Of a DNA stretch of 64,000 nucleotides, positions 30,467-40,453 are shown piece after piece. Numbering within the stretch: the stretch's first letter is position 1; each line of letters begins with the position of its first letter. Both the position numbers and the translations under genes were made by a program. Source of the DNA: CAVVSQ01 sp963848825 (GTDB lineage: Bacteria > Planctomycetota > Planctomycetia > Gemmatales > Gemmataceae); NCBI GenBank assembly GCA_963848825.1, contig CAWKFA010000002.1, positions 496,001 to 560,000 on the forward strand, in the 5' to 3' direction. Below the pieces are notes generated by a model. It did not search any database and was not told the DNA's origin. It saw nothing but the letters and a program-made list of their open reading frames with translations.

Positions 30467-30642
30467 GCATACCCTCCTAACCACAAGCGGCCCGGCGCCT
30501 GAGGATTGAAAAGACCGGTTGAAATAAGAACGGTTATTGTAGAACGCCGGGCAAGCGGAGACAAGATGGGTATATGGCAACGGGTCCAACGGTCCAACCT
30601 AGCCAAGGCGACTGGTCCCGCTGCCTCCACCTGTCTACTTAC

Positions 30643-31116
30643 CTACCTTGCCGGCTCCCTTGGCCGTTCCTTTTCGGTAGCGCGCTGATCGCGCAACAGG
30701 CGGCGCTCCGGCTTACGGCTGGTCGCCGTACCCAGGATTTTTTGGGCCTTTTCGAGGTTGGATACCTTGAAAATCCCAAAAACCTTGCCATTGCGCCCGC
30801 CGGAGGAGCAATAGGCATACTCGATGTTGATGTGCTCGGCGGCAAGCGTTTCGCAAACATGGGCCAGGGCGCCGGGTTGATTTTTCAACTCGGCCGCGAG
30901 GACATCTGTCTCCGTGAAAGCAATATTGGCCCCTTGAATCACGCTGGCGGTGTCGGCCTCGTCCTCGGTGACGAGGCGCAAGACTGCCTGTTCGTTGCGA
31001 TCCATCACCGTGAGGGCGACGATATTGATCTTCTGACGGGCCAGTTCCGACAGCACGTGGGCAAGCCGTCCGGGTTTGTTTTCCAGGAACACAGTAATTT
31101 GTTTGCGAGTTTGCAT
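30643..31116 (-). CDS. Tandem ACT-domain protein
   Basis: A 157-residue protein with two ACT domains (residues about 5-65 and 72-135; QITVFLENKPGRLAHVLSELA and VLAAELKNQPGALAHVCETLA). ACT pairs bind amino acids and act as regulators. No catalytic domain is attached, so this is probably a small ligand-responsive regulator. A basic tail of about 22 residues follows. ATG 31116 has GGGAGG upstream. Confidence 0.85.
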   Translation of the reverse strand: MQTRKQITVFLENKPGRLAHVLSELARQKINIVALTVMDRNEQAVLRLVTEDEADTASVIQGANIAFTETDVLAAELKNQPGALAHVCETLAAEHINIEYAYCSSGGRNGKVFGIFKVSNLEKAQKILGTATSRKPERRLLRDQRATEKERPREPAR

Positions 31117-31409
31117 GGCGGACCTCCCAGGGGGCAAGGGTCGAGTCAGGCGACTGCGTGGGTTAATCGTCCCTATTGTATACCGGCAATCGCCAGCGCG
31201 CTAGGTAGTCGATTAACAAGCCCGCCAGGTGGACGTCGCCCGGAACCGCACGGCGCCGGACCTTCTTTTGCTTCCGCGTGGGCGTCTTTCCATATCTCTA
31301 TCTCTGTCTGGCGGCCATTGAACAAATGGGATAGGCCAGCTAAAATTGCTAAACTTGACTTGAGCCAACCCGGGAGTTCGCTTGATCCCGGAAGGAAGGA
31401 GAACGGTTC

Positions 31410-31763
31410 GTGCAGATTAAGATCTCCGCCCGTCACGGGCACCTGAGTGACGCCACCCAGCAGTTCATTCGCGAGAAAGCGGAGAAACTGCCGCACATCT
31501 TTCCGCGCATCATGATGATTGAGGTATTGGTCGACTTCAAGGAAGACGACGACACCACGGTCGAGTTTCTGGTGTCCGCGGAACATAAGCACGATTTCGT
31601 GGCGAGCGAACGGAACAAAGACGTGCTGACCGCGGTCGATCTCGTACTTCACAAGCTGGAGCAGCAGGTACGTAAATACAAGGAAAAGATCCAGGACCAT
31701 CGCCGGACTCCATCGACCGGCAAGGTCCCCGGCCCCAGCGCGGGGCCCATAGAGGAAGAATGA
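31410..31763 (+). CDS. hpf: Ribosome hibernation promoting factor, short form
   Basis: A 117-residue HPF/YfiA-type protein (beta-alpha-beta-beta-beta-alpha S30AE domain, about 100 residues) with a short Pro/Gly tail. It binds the decoding centre of idle 30S subunits. The start is GTG 31410 after GGAAGGAGAA. The long C-terminal dimerisation domain of long-form HPF is missing. It lies directly before ptsN, the same neighbour order as in proteobacterial rpoN regions, here without rpoN. Confidence 0.88.
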   Translation: MQIKISARHGHLSDATQQFIREKAEKLPHIFPRIMMIEVLVDFKEDDDTTVEFLVSAEHKHDFVASERNKDVLTAVDLVLHKLEQQVRKYKEKIQDHRRTPSTGKVPGPSAGPIEEE

Positions 31764-31830
31764 CGCCTAGGACTTTCGTGAGGGGGCCCTTTACGAACCG
31801 ATGGCCGCGGGCCCAGGGAGAACTTACGCC

Positions 31831-32298
31831 ATGCGTTTGACTGATTTCGTGGTAAAAGAATCCATCTCCGCGACCTTGGCCGCCACCACCAAGGAAGGGG
31901 TCATCCGGGAAATGGTGGAGAACCTGCGTCAGGCGGGTTACTTCAAGGGCACGGATCCGGAAGACGTGGTAAAGGAAATCTTGCGCCGGGAGTTGCTCGG
32001 GTCCACAGGCATCGGACGCGGCGTCGCCATCCCGCATACGAAGCACGGCAGCGTGGATCGCCTGATCGGCACGGTGGCCGTGTCCCGCACGGGTGTGCCC
32101 TTCGAGAGCCTGGACGGCGAACCGGTTCATGTGTTCGTCATGCTTATCTCACCCAAGGACCGGCCGGGCGATCACCTGCGGGCACTCGAAAACGTCTCAC
32201 GTAATTTGCGTGACGACAATTTTGTGCGTTCCTTGCGCCAGGCGACCACGCGCGAGATCATTTGGGGCCTTTTGGAGAGCCAGGAACGTGGCAGCTAA
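31831..32298 (+). CDS. ptsN: PTS IIA component, nitrogen type
   Basis: A 155-residue EIIA(Fru/Ntr) domain. The phosphorylated His69 lies in GVAIPHTKHG, and the end of the fold (VSRNLRDDNFVRSLRQA) is typical. No IIB or IIC gene is nearby, so it is likely a regulatory PTS-Ntr output that accepts phosphate from HPr. The frame is open from 31801, but ATG 31831 matches the family start and has GGGAG upstream. It is followed by a 203-base leader and then ptsH and ptsI. Confidence 0.9.
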   Translation: MRLTDFVVKESISATLAATTKEGVIREMVENLRQAGYFKGTDPEDVVKEILRRELLGSTGIGRGVAIPHTKHGSVDRLIGTVAVSRTGVPFESLDGEPVHVFVMLISPKDRPGDHLRALENVSRNLRDDNFVRSLRQATTREIIWGLLESQERGS

Positions 32299-32344
32299 GG
32301 AAGCGCCCTGGGAAAAGCTCTCCCCGGGCGAAACGTGGGGCGGT

Positions 32345-32396
32345 GGCCGTTGTTCTCCCTTCTCGACAAGCAAGCGATCAAGATAGGACAACGGCC
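32345..32396. promoter_or_regulatory. Inverted repeat in the ptsH leader
   Basis: GGCCGTTGT (32345-32353) and ACAACGGCC (32388-32396) form a 9-bp perfect stem around a 34-base loop, between ptsN and ptsH. No T-run follows. It may be an mRNA leader structure or an attenuator-like processing site; its function is unknown. Confidence 0.4.
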
Positions 32397-32501
32397 CATG
32401 AAAGTAGGGGCGAGGACCTTCTCGGGCCTCTCAGGATCATTCATCCCACCTTGTGGAATTGGCCAGCCAATCCCCAAGTTGACATCCGAAAAAAGAGTTC
32501 T

Positions 32502-32789
32502 ATGGCCATGAATGGTGAACCCCTTCGGAGTACCTTTACGGTTTCCAATCCGCAGGGGTTGCACATGCGCCCGATCACGGCGTTTGTCGAGGAGGCCAAC
32601 AAATTCCAGAGCGCAGTCTTCCTGGGCAAGGAAGGCAACGCCAAAATCAATGGTAAAAGCCCGCTAGGATTGCTGGAACTGGCCGCGGAGCAAGGGACCG
32701 TGCTGACCCTGGAGGTACTCGGTCCTGACGCGGCGGAGGCGCTGCAGGCCCTCCTGGATGTGCTGGCGAAAACCTCGGTGGAAGAATAG
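32502..32789 (+). CDS. ptsH: PTS phosphocarrier protein HPr
   Basis: A 95-residue HPr. The phosphorylated His21 lies in PQGLHMRPI, and Ser53 in NGKSPLGLLELA sits where Gram-positive HPr is regulated. The fold length is standard with a slightly extended N-terminus; ATG 32508 is an alternative start. Its TAG stop overlaps the GTG of ptsI by one base (TAGTG), so the two are translationally coupled. Confidence 0.93.
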   Translation: MAMNGEPLRSTFTVSNPQGLHMRPITAFVEEANKFQSAVFLGKEGNAKINGKSPLGLLELAAEQGTVLTLEVLGPDAAEALQALLDVLAKTSVEE

Positions 32790-34536
32790 TGGAAATCAAA
32801 CGCGGCATACCCGTTTCTTCCGGTGTCGCCATCGGGCCCGCTCTCGTGGTGGACATCGAAGGGTTCCGCATTCCACGTCGAAATATCGAAAAAAAACAGC
32901 GTAAGGAAGAGATGAGCCGTCTGCGCGAAGCCCTGAAGGCCGCAGCGCAGGAGGCGCGCGCACCACTCAGGAATCCATCAACGCCAAGCTCGGCAAACAG
33001 TACGGCGCCATCTTCGCCGCCCACGCGCTGCTCATTCAAGACCCCACGCTGATCCAGGAAATCGAGACCTTGATCCGCGAAAAGGACTTCGCCGCCGAGT
33101 ATGCCGTCAGCAGGGTGATGCGGCGCCATGTCAAGGCGCTGGACAGCCTGGGCCAGGAGCAATTCAGCACCCGCGCCGCCGATCTCGTGGACATCGAAAA
33201 AGCCATCCTGCGCAATTTGCTCGGCGAACGGGGCGAACCGCTCAGTCAACTCAAGGAGCCGGTCATCGTGCTGGCGCATGACTTGACGCCGAGCGAAACC
33301 GCCTCGCTCGATCCAAAGATGGTACATGCATTCGCCACCGAAGCCGGGGGCCGCGCCAGCCACACCGCCATCATGGCGGGCGTTCTCGAAATCCCGGCAG
33401 TCGTTGGGCTCGGACGTTTTTTATCGGATGTCTCCGGCGGCGATGAAATCATCGTCGATGGCAATCGTGGCGTCGTCATCCTCAACCCCGACGACGAAAC
33501 CCGCGAACGACATGAGCAGGCCAGGCGGAACTTCGGCACCTTCGCCAGCGGCCTCAAGGAAATTCGCGATTTGCCAGCGGAAACCAAGGACAAGCATCGC
33601 GTCACGCTGATGGGCAATATCGAGTTTCCGCAGGAGGCCAAGCACTGTCTGGATCGCGGCGCCGATGGCGTTGGCCTGTACCGTACCGAGTTCTTGTACC
33701 TGCATAAGACAACGGACCCGACCGAGGCGGAACATTTCGAAGCCTATACGATGGTGGGCCGTGCTTTGGATAAAAAGACGGTAATCATCCGCACGCTGGA
33801 CCTGGGGGCTGACAAATTCGCCGATCACCTGGAAAAAACGCACCCCGAGAAAAATCCGTTCCTCGGGCTCAGGAGCGTGCGGCTATGCTTGCGGAATTTG
33901 ACCTTGTTCAAAACGCAAATGCGTGCGATTCTAAGGGCCAGCGCGCATGGGGACGTACGTATAATGTTCCCCATGGTGACCACGCTGTTGGAGCTGCGCC
34001 AGTGCAAAATGATCCTGGCTGAGGTCAAAGAAGACCTCGAGGATGAAGGGATACCCTTTAACCGCAAGCTGCCGATCGGCACCATGATCGAAGTTCCCTC
34101 CGCGGCGATCATGGCGGACGAACTGGCCAAGGAAGTAAACTTTTTTTCGATCGGCACCAATGACCTGACGCAGTACACCCTGGCGGCCGACCGCAACAAC
34201 GAGGCGGTGGCTTCGCTGTATAGTCCGGGCGACCCGGCGGTACTGCGGTTGATCGACATGGTGGTCAAAGCGGCCCAAAAACACAAAATAGAGGTAAGCG
34301 TTTGCGGAGAAATGAGTGGCGATCCGATCTATACTTTGTTATTATTAGGTTTAGGCCTGCGCCAGCTAAGCGTGACGCCCCAGAACATACCGGAGATCAA
34401 AAAGGTCATTCGGTCCATCAACATTGATGAAGCCACAGAAGTAGCTCGAGAAGTAATGCGGTTCGACACCGCGCGTGATGTGAACAACTATTTGCGGGAA
34501 CGAACCCGCCGAATCCTCCCCGAGGTAGTAAGTTGA
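32789..34536 (+). CDS. ptsI: PTS enzyme I, one frame break
   Basis: Transfers phosphate from PEP to HPr. The N-terminal HPr-binding part (RGIPVSSGVAIGPALVVD) lies in one frame up to about 32955. The protein then continues (TTQESINAKLGKQYGAIFAAHALLIQDP onward) in the next. The break is within a GCGCGCGC tract at 32955-32963. The phospho-His region GGRASHTAIMA (about residue 190), the PEP-binding signature (DGVGLYRTEFLYL), GTMIEVPSAA and the Cys in VSVCGEMSGD (general acid) are all present. The total of about 582 residues is normal. The start GTG 32789 overlaps the ptsH stop. Confidence 0.93.
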
Positions 34537-34579
34537 GGTAATGGGAACAACAGGGACAACAAGATTTCATAGCGGTCCT

Positions 34580-34631
34580 AAATAAAGGGGTCAGTGCCCC
34601 TGGAATCTAGGGGGCTGACCCCTTTTTATTT
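34580..34631 (+). terminator. Long hairpin after ptsI with GGGGTCAG core
   Basis: Arms AAATAAAGGGGTCAGTGCCCC and GGGGGCTGACCCCTTTTTATTT pair over about 20 bases around a nine-base loop, and the 3' arm ends in a T-rich stretch. It can terminate the ptsI transcript in both directions. The core matches the palindrome at 11826-11842. Confidence 0.7.
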
Positions 34632-34738
34632 GGGACGCATACTATCTTTCTCACCTCCCGCCAACGTTTTCCCCCTCCTGCTTGCGGCTTTTGGCGAGCG
34701 CTCCTCCTCCGCGAGGATTCGTATTCCAAGGCATAGGA

Positions 34739-35480
34739 ATGCAAGAGCTTGCCCGCTATAAGTATCGCCTGCGCTTCCGCAAGGGGGGCGATCTGCGTCT
34801 TGTCAGCCACCATGACTTGATGCACGTCTTCGAGCGCATGTTGCGACGTGCCGGCCTGCCCATCGCCCAGACCCAGGGCTTTCACCCGCAGCCGCGCATG
34901 GTCTTCGCACTTTCCCTGGCCCTCGGCATCGGAGGCGCCAACGAAGTTATCGAACTCGACCTGACCGAAGTGCTCGAACCTGCTGCCTTGCAGACTCGGC
35001 TCACCGCAAGCACCGCCCGGGCTGGCAATCCTCAGCGTCCGGCGCATCGAAGGTAAATCATCGTCCCTCGTCAACCGCGCTTTCTATCGCTTGCCCCTTG
35101 GGGTGCCGACGTCCGCCTGTCCGGACGGCGAGGCTGCCGCCAAGTTTTTGGTTCCGCCTGAGGAACTAGGACTGCGCTGTGAAAATCTTTTGCATCAAAC
35201 CAGCCTCCTGGTCGAGCGCAGCCGGCCGCAGCCACGCCAAGTCGATATACGTCCCTTTCTGGACTCCCTGCGAGTTTGCGACGATCACCTGGAAATTATC
35301 GTACGGGTCACCCCCACCGGTTCGGCCCGCCCGGATGAATTTGCCCGACTGCTGGGCCTTGAACTTTTACTTGACGCCGGCGCGTATTTCGAACGCACCG
35401 ACCTGGAAATGCTAGACGAAATCACGGCAACGAAGCCGGAAACCAACGAGCTATCTCCAAGCGGCGCCACGGCCATCTAA
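34739..35480 (+). CDS. DUF2344/TIGR03936 radical-SAM-associated protein, one frame break
   Basis: About 247 residues once joined. The N-terminus (YKYRLRFRKGGDLRLVSHHDLMHVFERMLRRAGLP, then QGFHPQPRMVFALSLALGI) is the conserved start of DUF2344. In other bacteria this domain is fused to, or located beside, a B12-binding radical-SAM protein and lies next to RNase E/G; here the partner is not adjacent. The second half (LAILSVRRIEGKSSSLVNRAFYRL onward) is in the next frame, with the break near 35012. It precedes the RNase E/G gene by 54 bases. Function unknown; a tRNA or RNA link is suggested only by context. Confidence 0.75.
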
Positions 35481-35534
35481 GGGATAGGCCCTGCCCGTTT
35501 TGGAATGTTCACCATGCACCGTAGAAAGGATCTC

Positions 35535-38137
35535 ATGAAAAAGGAAATGCTCATCAACGTCCTCCAGCCCGAGGAAATCCGCATCGCGATCGTGGAGGAT
35601 GGCGTTCTCGAAGAGCTTTATGTCGAACGCACCAGCCACGAAAGCTATGTCGGCAACATCTACAAGGGCCGGATCGTCAATATCGAGCCCAGTATTCAAG
35701 CCGCCTTCGTGGACTTTGGCGTGGGCCGCAACGGCTTTCTGCACGTCAGCGACGTCGAGCCGGCCTATTACCGTCACCTCGAGCAAGGCAACGACGGCGG
35801 CAGGCGCGGTCGCGACCGCGGCCGTGGCGGCGAACGCAACGAGCGCGGCCCGCGCCGCCCGCGCCGCGAGCAGCCCCCCGAATTCACCGATGTCCGCGAT
35901 GAATTCGAGGAGGACATTCTCGAAACACCAGGCGAGCCGCTAGCCGCACACCAAAATGCCCTGGAGTGGGATGCCGCCATGGAGCCTCCTGGCCAGGACG
36001 CGACTTTGGCCGGCGAAGAGCATGATTTGCTTCCAGGGACGCCGGAACATACGGAACCGGCGGTTTTTGATGAAGACAAGATAGCAGCCGCGGATACAGC
36101 CCATCCGGGGACGGCCGAAGCGCCGCTGACCGAAGCGGAAAAAAACAGCGAAGAAGATGGGCCGCATGGGCGCGGCCGGCGCCGAGGCAGGGGACGTGGA
36201 CGGGGACGCCGAGGGCGCGGCGAGAAGGGGCCGGAGGAACGAGCCGAAGGCGTGCCGGAGGCGCTGCCAGCTCCCAAGCCGGAAGACGCGCCCCAAGACA
36301 AAGCCGACGACGGTTCACCGCCCCGCGATTGGCCCCGCCTCATGGAATCCGCCGAGCACCGTACAACGGGCGACGACGGTAAGCAAGATTTGCCCGATGA
36401 AGAATTAAGCTTCTCCATGCGGCCGCCGCGGGAAACGCCAGAAGAACGCCGCCACGAGCACCATGGGGAAACGCCCGCCGCGCGGGAGCCGGCGCCGATA
36501 AGCAAGAGCTGATGGCGCCGCCCGCGGATTTCGCGGAACCGGCCGAGGATTTCGCCGAAGAGTTGGTTACCGAACAGTTCGAAGCTTTGGCACCTGCCGA
36601 TAATAACGACGACCTTCTCCTGGAGCAGGCATTCGAAGGCCCGGACGATGAAATGGCCCCGCCCTTTCCCGAGGTGGAAGACGATATGCCGCAGCGCCGA
36701 GGCCGTCGTGAACCGCGCGGCGAACCTCGGGGGGAACCCCGGGGCGAACGTCGCAACGATCGACGTGGCGGCGGCCGGCGCGATGGTCCGCGTGATGGCC
36801 CACGCGGCGGTCCGCGCCGCGGCGGCCCCATGGGGGGGCGCCCGGGTATGAGCCGGCCCAAACCGCTGATTCAGGACATCTTCAAGCGCGGCCAGGAAGT
36901 CCTCGTGCAGGTCATCAAGGAAGGCATCGGCACCAAGGGCCCAACCCTCAGCACTTATATCAGCATCGCGGGCCGCTACCTCGTGCTCATGCCTGGCCTC
37001 AATCGCATCGGCGTCTCCCGCAAGATCATCGATGAGGACGCCCGCCGTCGCCTCCGCGAGATCTTGAGCGACCTGGCCCCGCCCAAGGGCCTGGGCTTCA
37101 TCATTCGCACGGCCGGCATCGACCGCAACAAAAAAGAGCTGCAGCGCGATCTGGCTTACCTGTCTCGGCTGTGGCAGGTGGTCGTGCGCCGCATCAAGAA
37201 AACCAAGGCGCCCTGCGAAATCTACCAAGAAAGCGACATGATCACGCGGACCATCCGCGATATCTTCACGAGCGAAATCGACAGCATCACCGTGGACGAA
37301 AACACCGCCTTCGAACATGCCAAGGAATTTCTGCAAATCGTGATGCCGCGTTATGCCAACCGCATAAATTACTACGACTCGACCGAGCCGATGTTCCATC
37401 GCTACGGTATCGAAACCGAGATCGCCCGGATTCAGCAGCGCCATGTCCCCTTGCCGGCCGGCGGCTCCATCGTGATCGATCAGACCGAGGCGCTGGTGGC
37501 GATCGACGTCAACAGCGGCAACTTCCGCGCCGACGGCAACGCCGAGGAAACCGCCTACCAGATGAACCTGCAGGCGGCCCGCGAGATTGCCCGCCAGTTG
37601 CGCTTGCGCGACCTGGGCGGCGTGATCGTCAACGACTTCATCGATATGCGCGAGGAGCGTCACCGCCGCGGTGTCGAAAAAGCCCTGCGCGATGCCATCA
37701 AACGGGACCGGGCGCGAACCAAGATTCTGCGTATTTCCCAGTTCGGCATCATCGAAATGACCCGCCAGCGCATTCGGCCCTCGCTCAAGCGCAGCGTCTA
37801 CCAGGACTGCCCGCATTGTCATGGCACCGGCCAGGTCAAAACGTGCGAAAGTATGAGCATTGACGTCATGCGCTTTTTGCAACTGGCAACGCATCACGAA
37901 CATATTCGCCGGATCGAGATTCGCGTTCACGAGGACGTCGCTCATTATTTGCTCAACCGCAAACGCAAGGAAGTCGCCCAGCTCGAATCCGCCGGCGACA
38001 AACAGGTGAACATCAAGCACCAGACATCCGTCTCTCCCGAGTTTCTCGAGTTCGTGTGCTTCGACGGCATCGATAACGAGGTCAAGTTCATGCCCTACGA
38101 TGAGCCGCCGCCGCGCCGCCATCGCACCCGCCGCTAA
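35535..38137 (+). CDS. RNase E/G family endoribonuclease with interrupted S1 domain, one frame break
   Basis: About 867 residues. The protein opens with MKKEMLINVLQPEEIRIAIVEDG and the first strands of the S1 domain (YVGNIYKGRIVNIEPSIQAAFVDFG). Between residues about 89 and 440 an acidic/Arg/Gly/Pro-rich low-complexity insert splits S1, which resumes at DIFKRGQEVLVQVIKEGIGTKGP. The RNase core follows with the two Mg-binding Asp (AIDVNSG and VNDFIDM) and the Zn-link CPHCHGTG. The insert contains the frame break near 36490, so the downstream ORF begins with an internal ATG at 36512 that could be an alternative start. It processes rRNA and mRNA. The start at ATG 35535 is chosen for GAAAGGA upstream and the family N-terminus. 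Confidence 0.9.
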
Positions 38138-38146
38138 GCGATAATG

Positions 38147-38173
38147 GGCGTGCGCGCCTTGCCGCGCACGCCC
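38147..38173 (+). terminator. GC-rich hairpin after the RNase E/G gene
   Basis: Perfect 11-bp stem GGGCGTGCGCG/CGCGCACGCCC with a short loop, ten bases after the stop. There is no T-run, so it may act as an mRNA 3'-end stabiliser or Rho-independent-like site only weakly. Confidence 0.5.
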
Positions 38174-38202
38174 CTCTCATCCAGGAAGGAGGGACAGCCA
38201 CC

Positions 38203-38949
38203 ATGGATAAGGTGACCGAAATATTATTGGAGGCGATTCGGCAAGGCGCGGGGACCGGCGAGGAACAACGGCTCTACCGTAGCGGCAAGCTGCCCGGCCT
38301 GTTCTCGGGGCGGACCAGCCTCAACGCTGAAATCGCGTCGCAGGCCATTCAGGACGGCCTCTTCGAGTTGGTCCACACCGACACCAAGGGCAAGACCACG
38401 ACCGAATGGGTCAAGGTGACGCCCAAGGCCACCGCCTTTCTCCTCGAGCAAGAATCGCCCTTGCGGGCTATCGAGCAGCTCAAGTCGCTCCTGCAGATTC
38501 AGCAAGACGGCATGCCGGCGTGGCTTTCGGAAATGCGCCAGAAGCTCCAGTCGGTGGCCGACCAGTTCAACGACGAGGTCGCCGCCATCAGCCAGCGCCT
38601 CGATATCCTGGGCCAGCGTGTGGCCGATGGCCTCAAAAGACTGGATAAACTTGGCCCGCAGCTTCCCGCCGGCACCGCGGCCGCCTTGCCCTGGGCCCAC
38701 GACGCCGTCGGCTATCTGGAAAAGCGGCAGGCCAGTGGCCTGGCGGAGAAATGCGCCCTGTCGGAGCTTTTCAGCGCCGTTAAAGAGAAAGAAAATGACC
38801 TGACGATCAAGGATTTTCACGTCGGCCTACGCCGCCTTCATGACCGCGGCGTCCTTCGCCTGCTCCCCTTCGAGGGCCCGGACGGCCCACCAGAACCCGA
38901 ATTCGCACTTCTCGATGGACCCGCCATGTATTACTTCGCGGCCCGCTAA
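38203..38949 (+). CDS. Conserved protein of unknown function
   Basis: A 248-residue soluble protein with no signal or membrane segment. The N-terminal 90 residues look like a winged-helix-type fold, with helices, LPGLFSGRTSLNAEIASQAI, then WVKVTPKATAFLLEQ. A long helical coiled-coil stretch (about 90-155) follows, with a second winged-helix-like part at the C-terminus (FHVGLRRLHDRGVLRLLPF). Start ATG 38203 has GGAGGGAC upstream. I recognise no named family. It may be a DNA- or protein-binding regulator, but this is only from predicted shape. Confidence 0.6.
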   Translation: MDKVTEILLEAIRQGAGTGEEQRLYRSGKLPGLFSGRTSLNAEIASQAIQDGLFELVHTDTKGKTTTEWVKVTPKATAFLLEQESPLRAIEQLKSLLQIQQDGMPAWLSEMRQKLQSVADQFNDEVAAISQRLDILGQRVADGLKRLDKLGPQLPAGTAAALPWAHDAVGYLEKRQASGLAEKCALSELFSAVKEKENDLTIKDFHVGLRRLHDRGVLRLLPFEGPDGPPEPEFALLDGPAMYYFAAR

Positions 38950-39015
38950 CGCCGAATGTAGAAGCGCGGCCGTTTCATTGCCCGGCCGTCCCGGGACATG
39001 TATCGCATTCCGCCG

Positions 39016-40401
39016 TTATCCGGTACCCAAATAGGCGCTCATGCGCTGCGCCAGTATTTCACCCTGCTCAGTGCAGTCATTGAGTGCGACGCCTCGATAG
39101 ACGTTGCCTCCAAGGAACAGTCCAGGGTGCCGGGCGGCCTGCATGTCTATTCGCGTTAGCCGTTCGAGGTGGCCGACGTGATACTGGGGGATGGCCCGAT
39201 CCCAGCGAATGATTTTTTGGTATACGGGCGCGGCATTCAGGCCCATGGTGCGGCGCAGCTCGGCACGCAGCGCAGCCACAAGACGCTCATCGTCCCACCC
39301 CACAATGTCGGCCCGCTGCCAGCCGCCGCAGAGAGCGCGTAGCAGAACGGCGCCATCCGGTGCCCGCCCCGGAAATATCGAAGAGCACCATTGGACGCCA
39401 AGCAGATCGCGCCGCGCCTGCTGCGGGACAATGAAGCCGAAGCCATCCAGCGGACAGGAAACGTCGCCGCGGCGATAGCCCAAGCCCACCACCGCCACGC
39501 GATTGTAAGCGATGGCGGCGATCTCATCGGCTAGCTTACTATCGAGCGGGGCGACCAGGCTCGCCTGTTGGTGGCCGGGACAGGTCAAGAGGACAGCGTC
39601 CGCTTGCCAGCAATCTCTGCCCTCCCCATGGATGAGCCAGCTGGGCCGGGCCATGTCGCCTTGGCAGGAAATGCGAACGGCTGCGGCGCCGAGCCTGGTT
39701 TGCTGGCGAAGGCCGGCAGCGAGCGTCTCGATCAATTGTCTCATCCCGCCGTGAAAGGACCACATTTTGCCCGCTCGCCCCTTGTCCTGAAGACGCTGTT
39801 GCCGGGCGGCATGGGCGAAACCTTTGAGCACGCTGCCATGGGTGCGCTCCATGGCAGCGAGGCGCGGGAAGCATGCGGGCAAACTCAACAGGCGCGGATC
39901 ACCGGCAAAAATGCCCGTGACGAGCGCATCCGCGAAGACGTTGGCCACCTCGCGCCCGGCGCGGCGGCGCGAAGGCGTCGATGGATTCATCTCGAAAGGC
40001 CTTCGGAGCGCGGCGCCAGCGTTCCAGCAGAAAATTCAGCTTGCCACGCCACGAGAGCAGCTTGGTCCGGAAAAAAGCCTTCAGACTGCCAGGCAACATC
40101 TCGAGACCATCATCCAGACACAGGTACCGATTCTTGCCCGCCGCATCGCTCGCGGCCAGCAACTGCTCGCCAAGTCCGACGTCCTGACAAAGGCGAACCG
40201 TGGAGGGTTTGGTGTCGAGAAAACCGTTCGGGCCAATCTCCAGTTGAAAGCCATCCTCCCGGATCGTCCAGGCTTTCCCGCCCGCGCCTGATCCTCCTCA
40301 AGCACCGTCACCTCCGCGTCAGGCAGCAAGCGCTCCAGGCGATAGGCAGCCGCCAGACCTGATATGCCAGCGCCGATGATGATGATTTTTTTGGGCGGCA
40401 T
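39016..40401 (-). CDS. hemG: Protoporphyrinogen oxidase (HemY/PPO type), two frame breaks
   Basis: An FAD enzyme that oxidises protoporphyrinogen IX to protoporphyrin in haem synthesis. The N-terminus has the FAD loop IIIIGAGISGLAAAYRLE and an acidic VLEED. After a break near 40290 the sequence runs AGGKAWTIREDGFQLEIGPNGFLDTKPSTVRLCQDVGL, typical of the family. A second break near 39972 leads to RRRAGREVANVFADALVTGIFAGDPRLLS and the C-terminal FLGGNVYRGVALNDCTEQGE flavin motif. The joined length is about 461 residues. The chosen start is ATG 40401, placing the dinucleotide loop at residue 7. Confidence 0.85.
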
Positions 40402-40453
40402 GGTGGGCGAAACCGGGGGAGGACGCGTAGAGATCTGAGTGGTGCACTCGCCA

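Noticed and set aside
35774..38122. 782-codon open frame opposite the RNase E/G gene on the minus strand
   Set aside because: It lies exactly antisense to a gene with strong family motifs. Its composition (Arg/Pro/Ser runs, many shadows) fits the GC-rich third-position bias, and it has no recognisable domain.
36512..38137. Separate RNase gene starting at ATG 36512
   Set aside because: The ATG falls inside the acidic insert of the RNase E/G protein, and the first S1 strands are encoded upstream in another frame, so one gene with a break is better supported.
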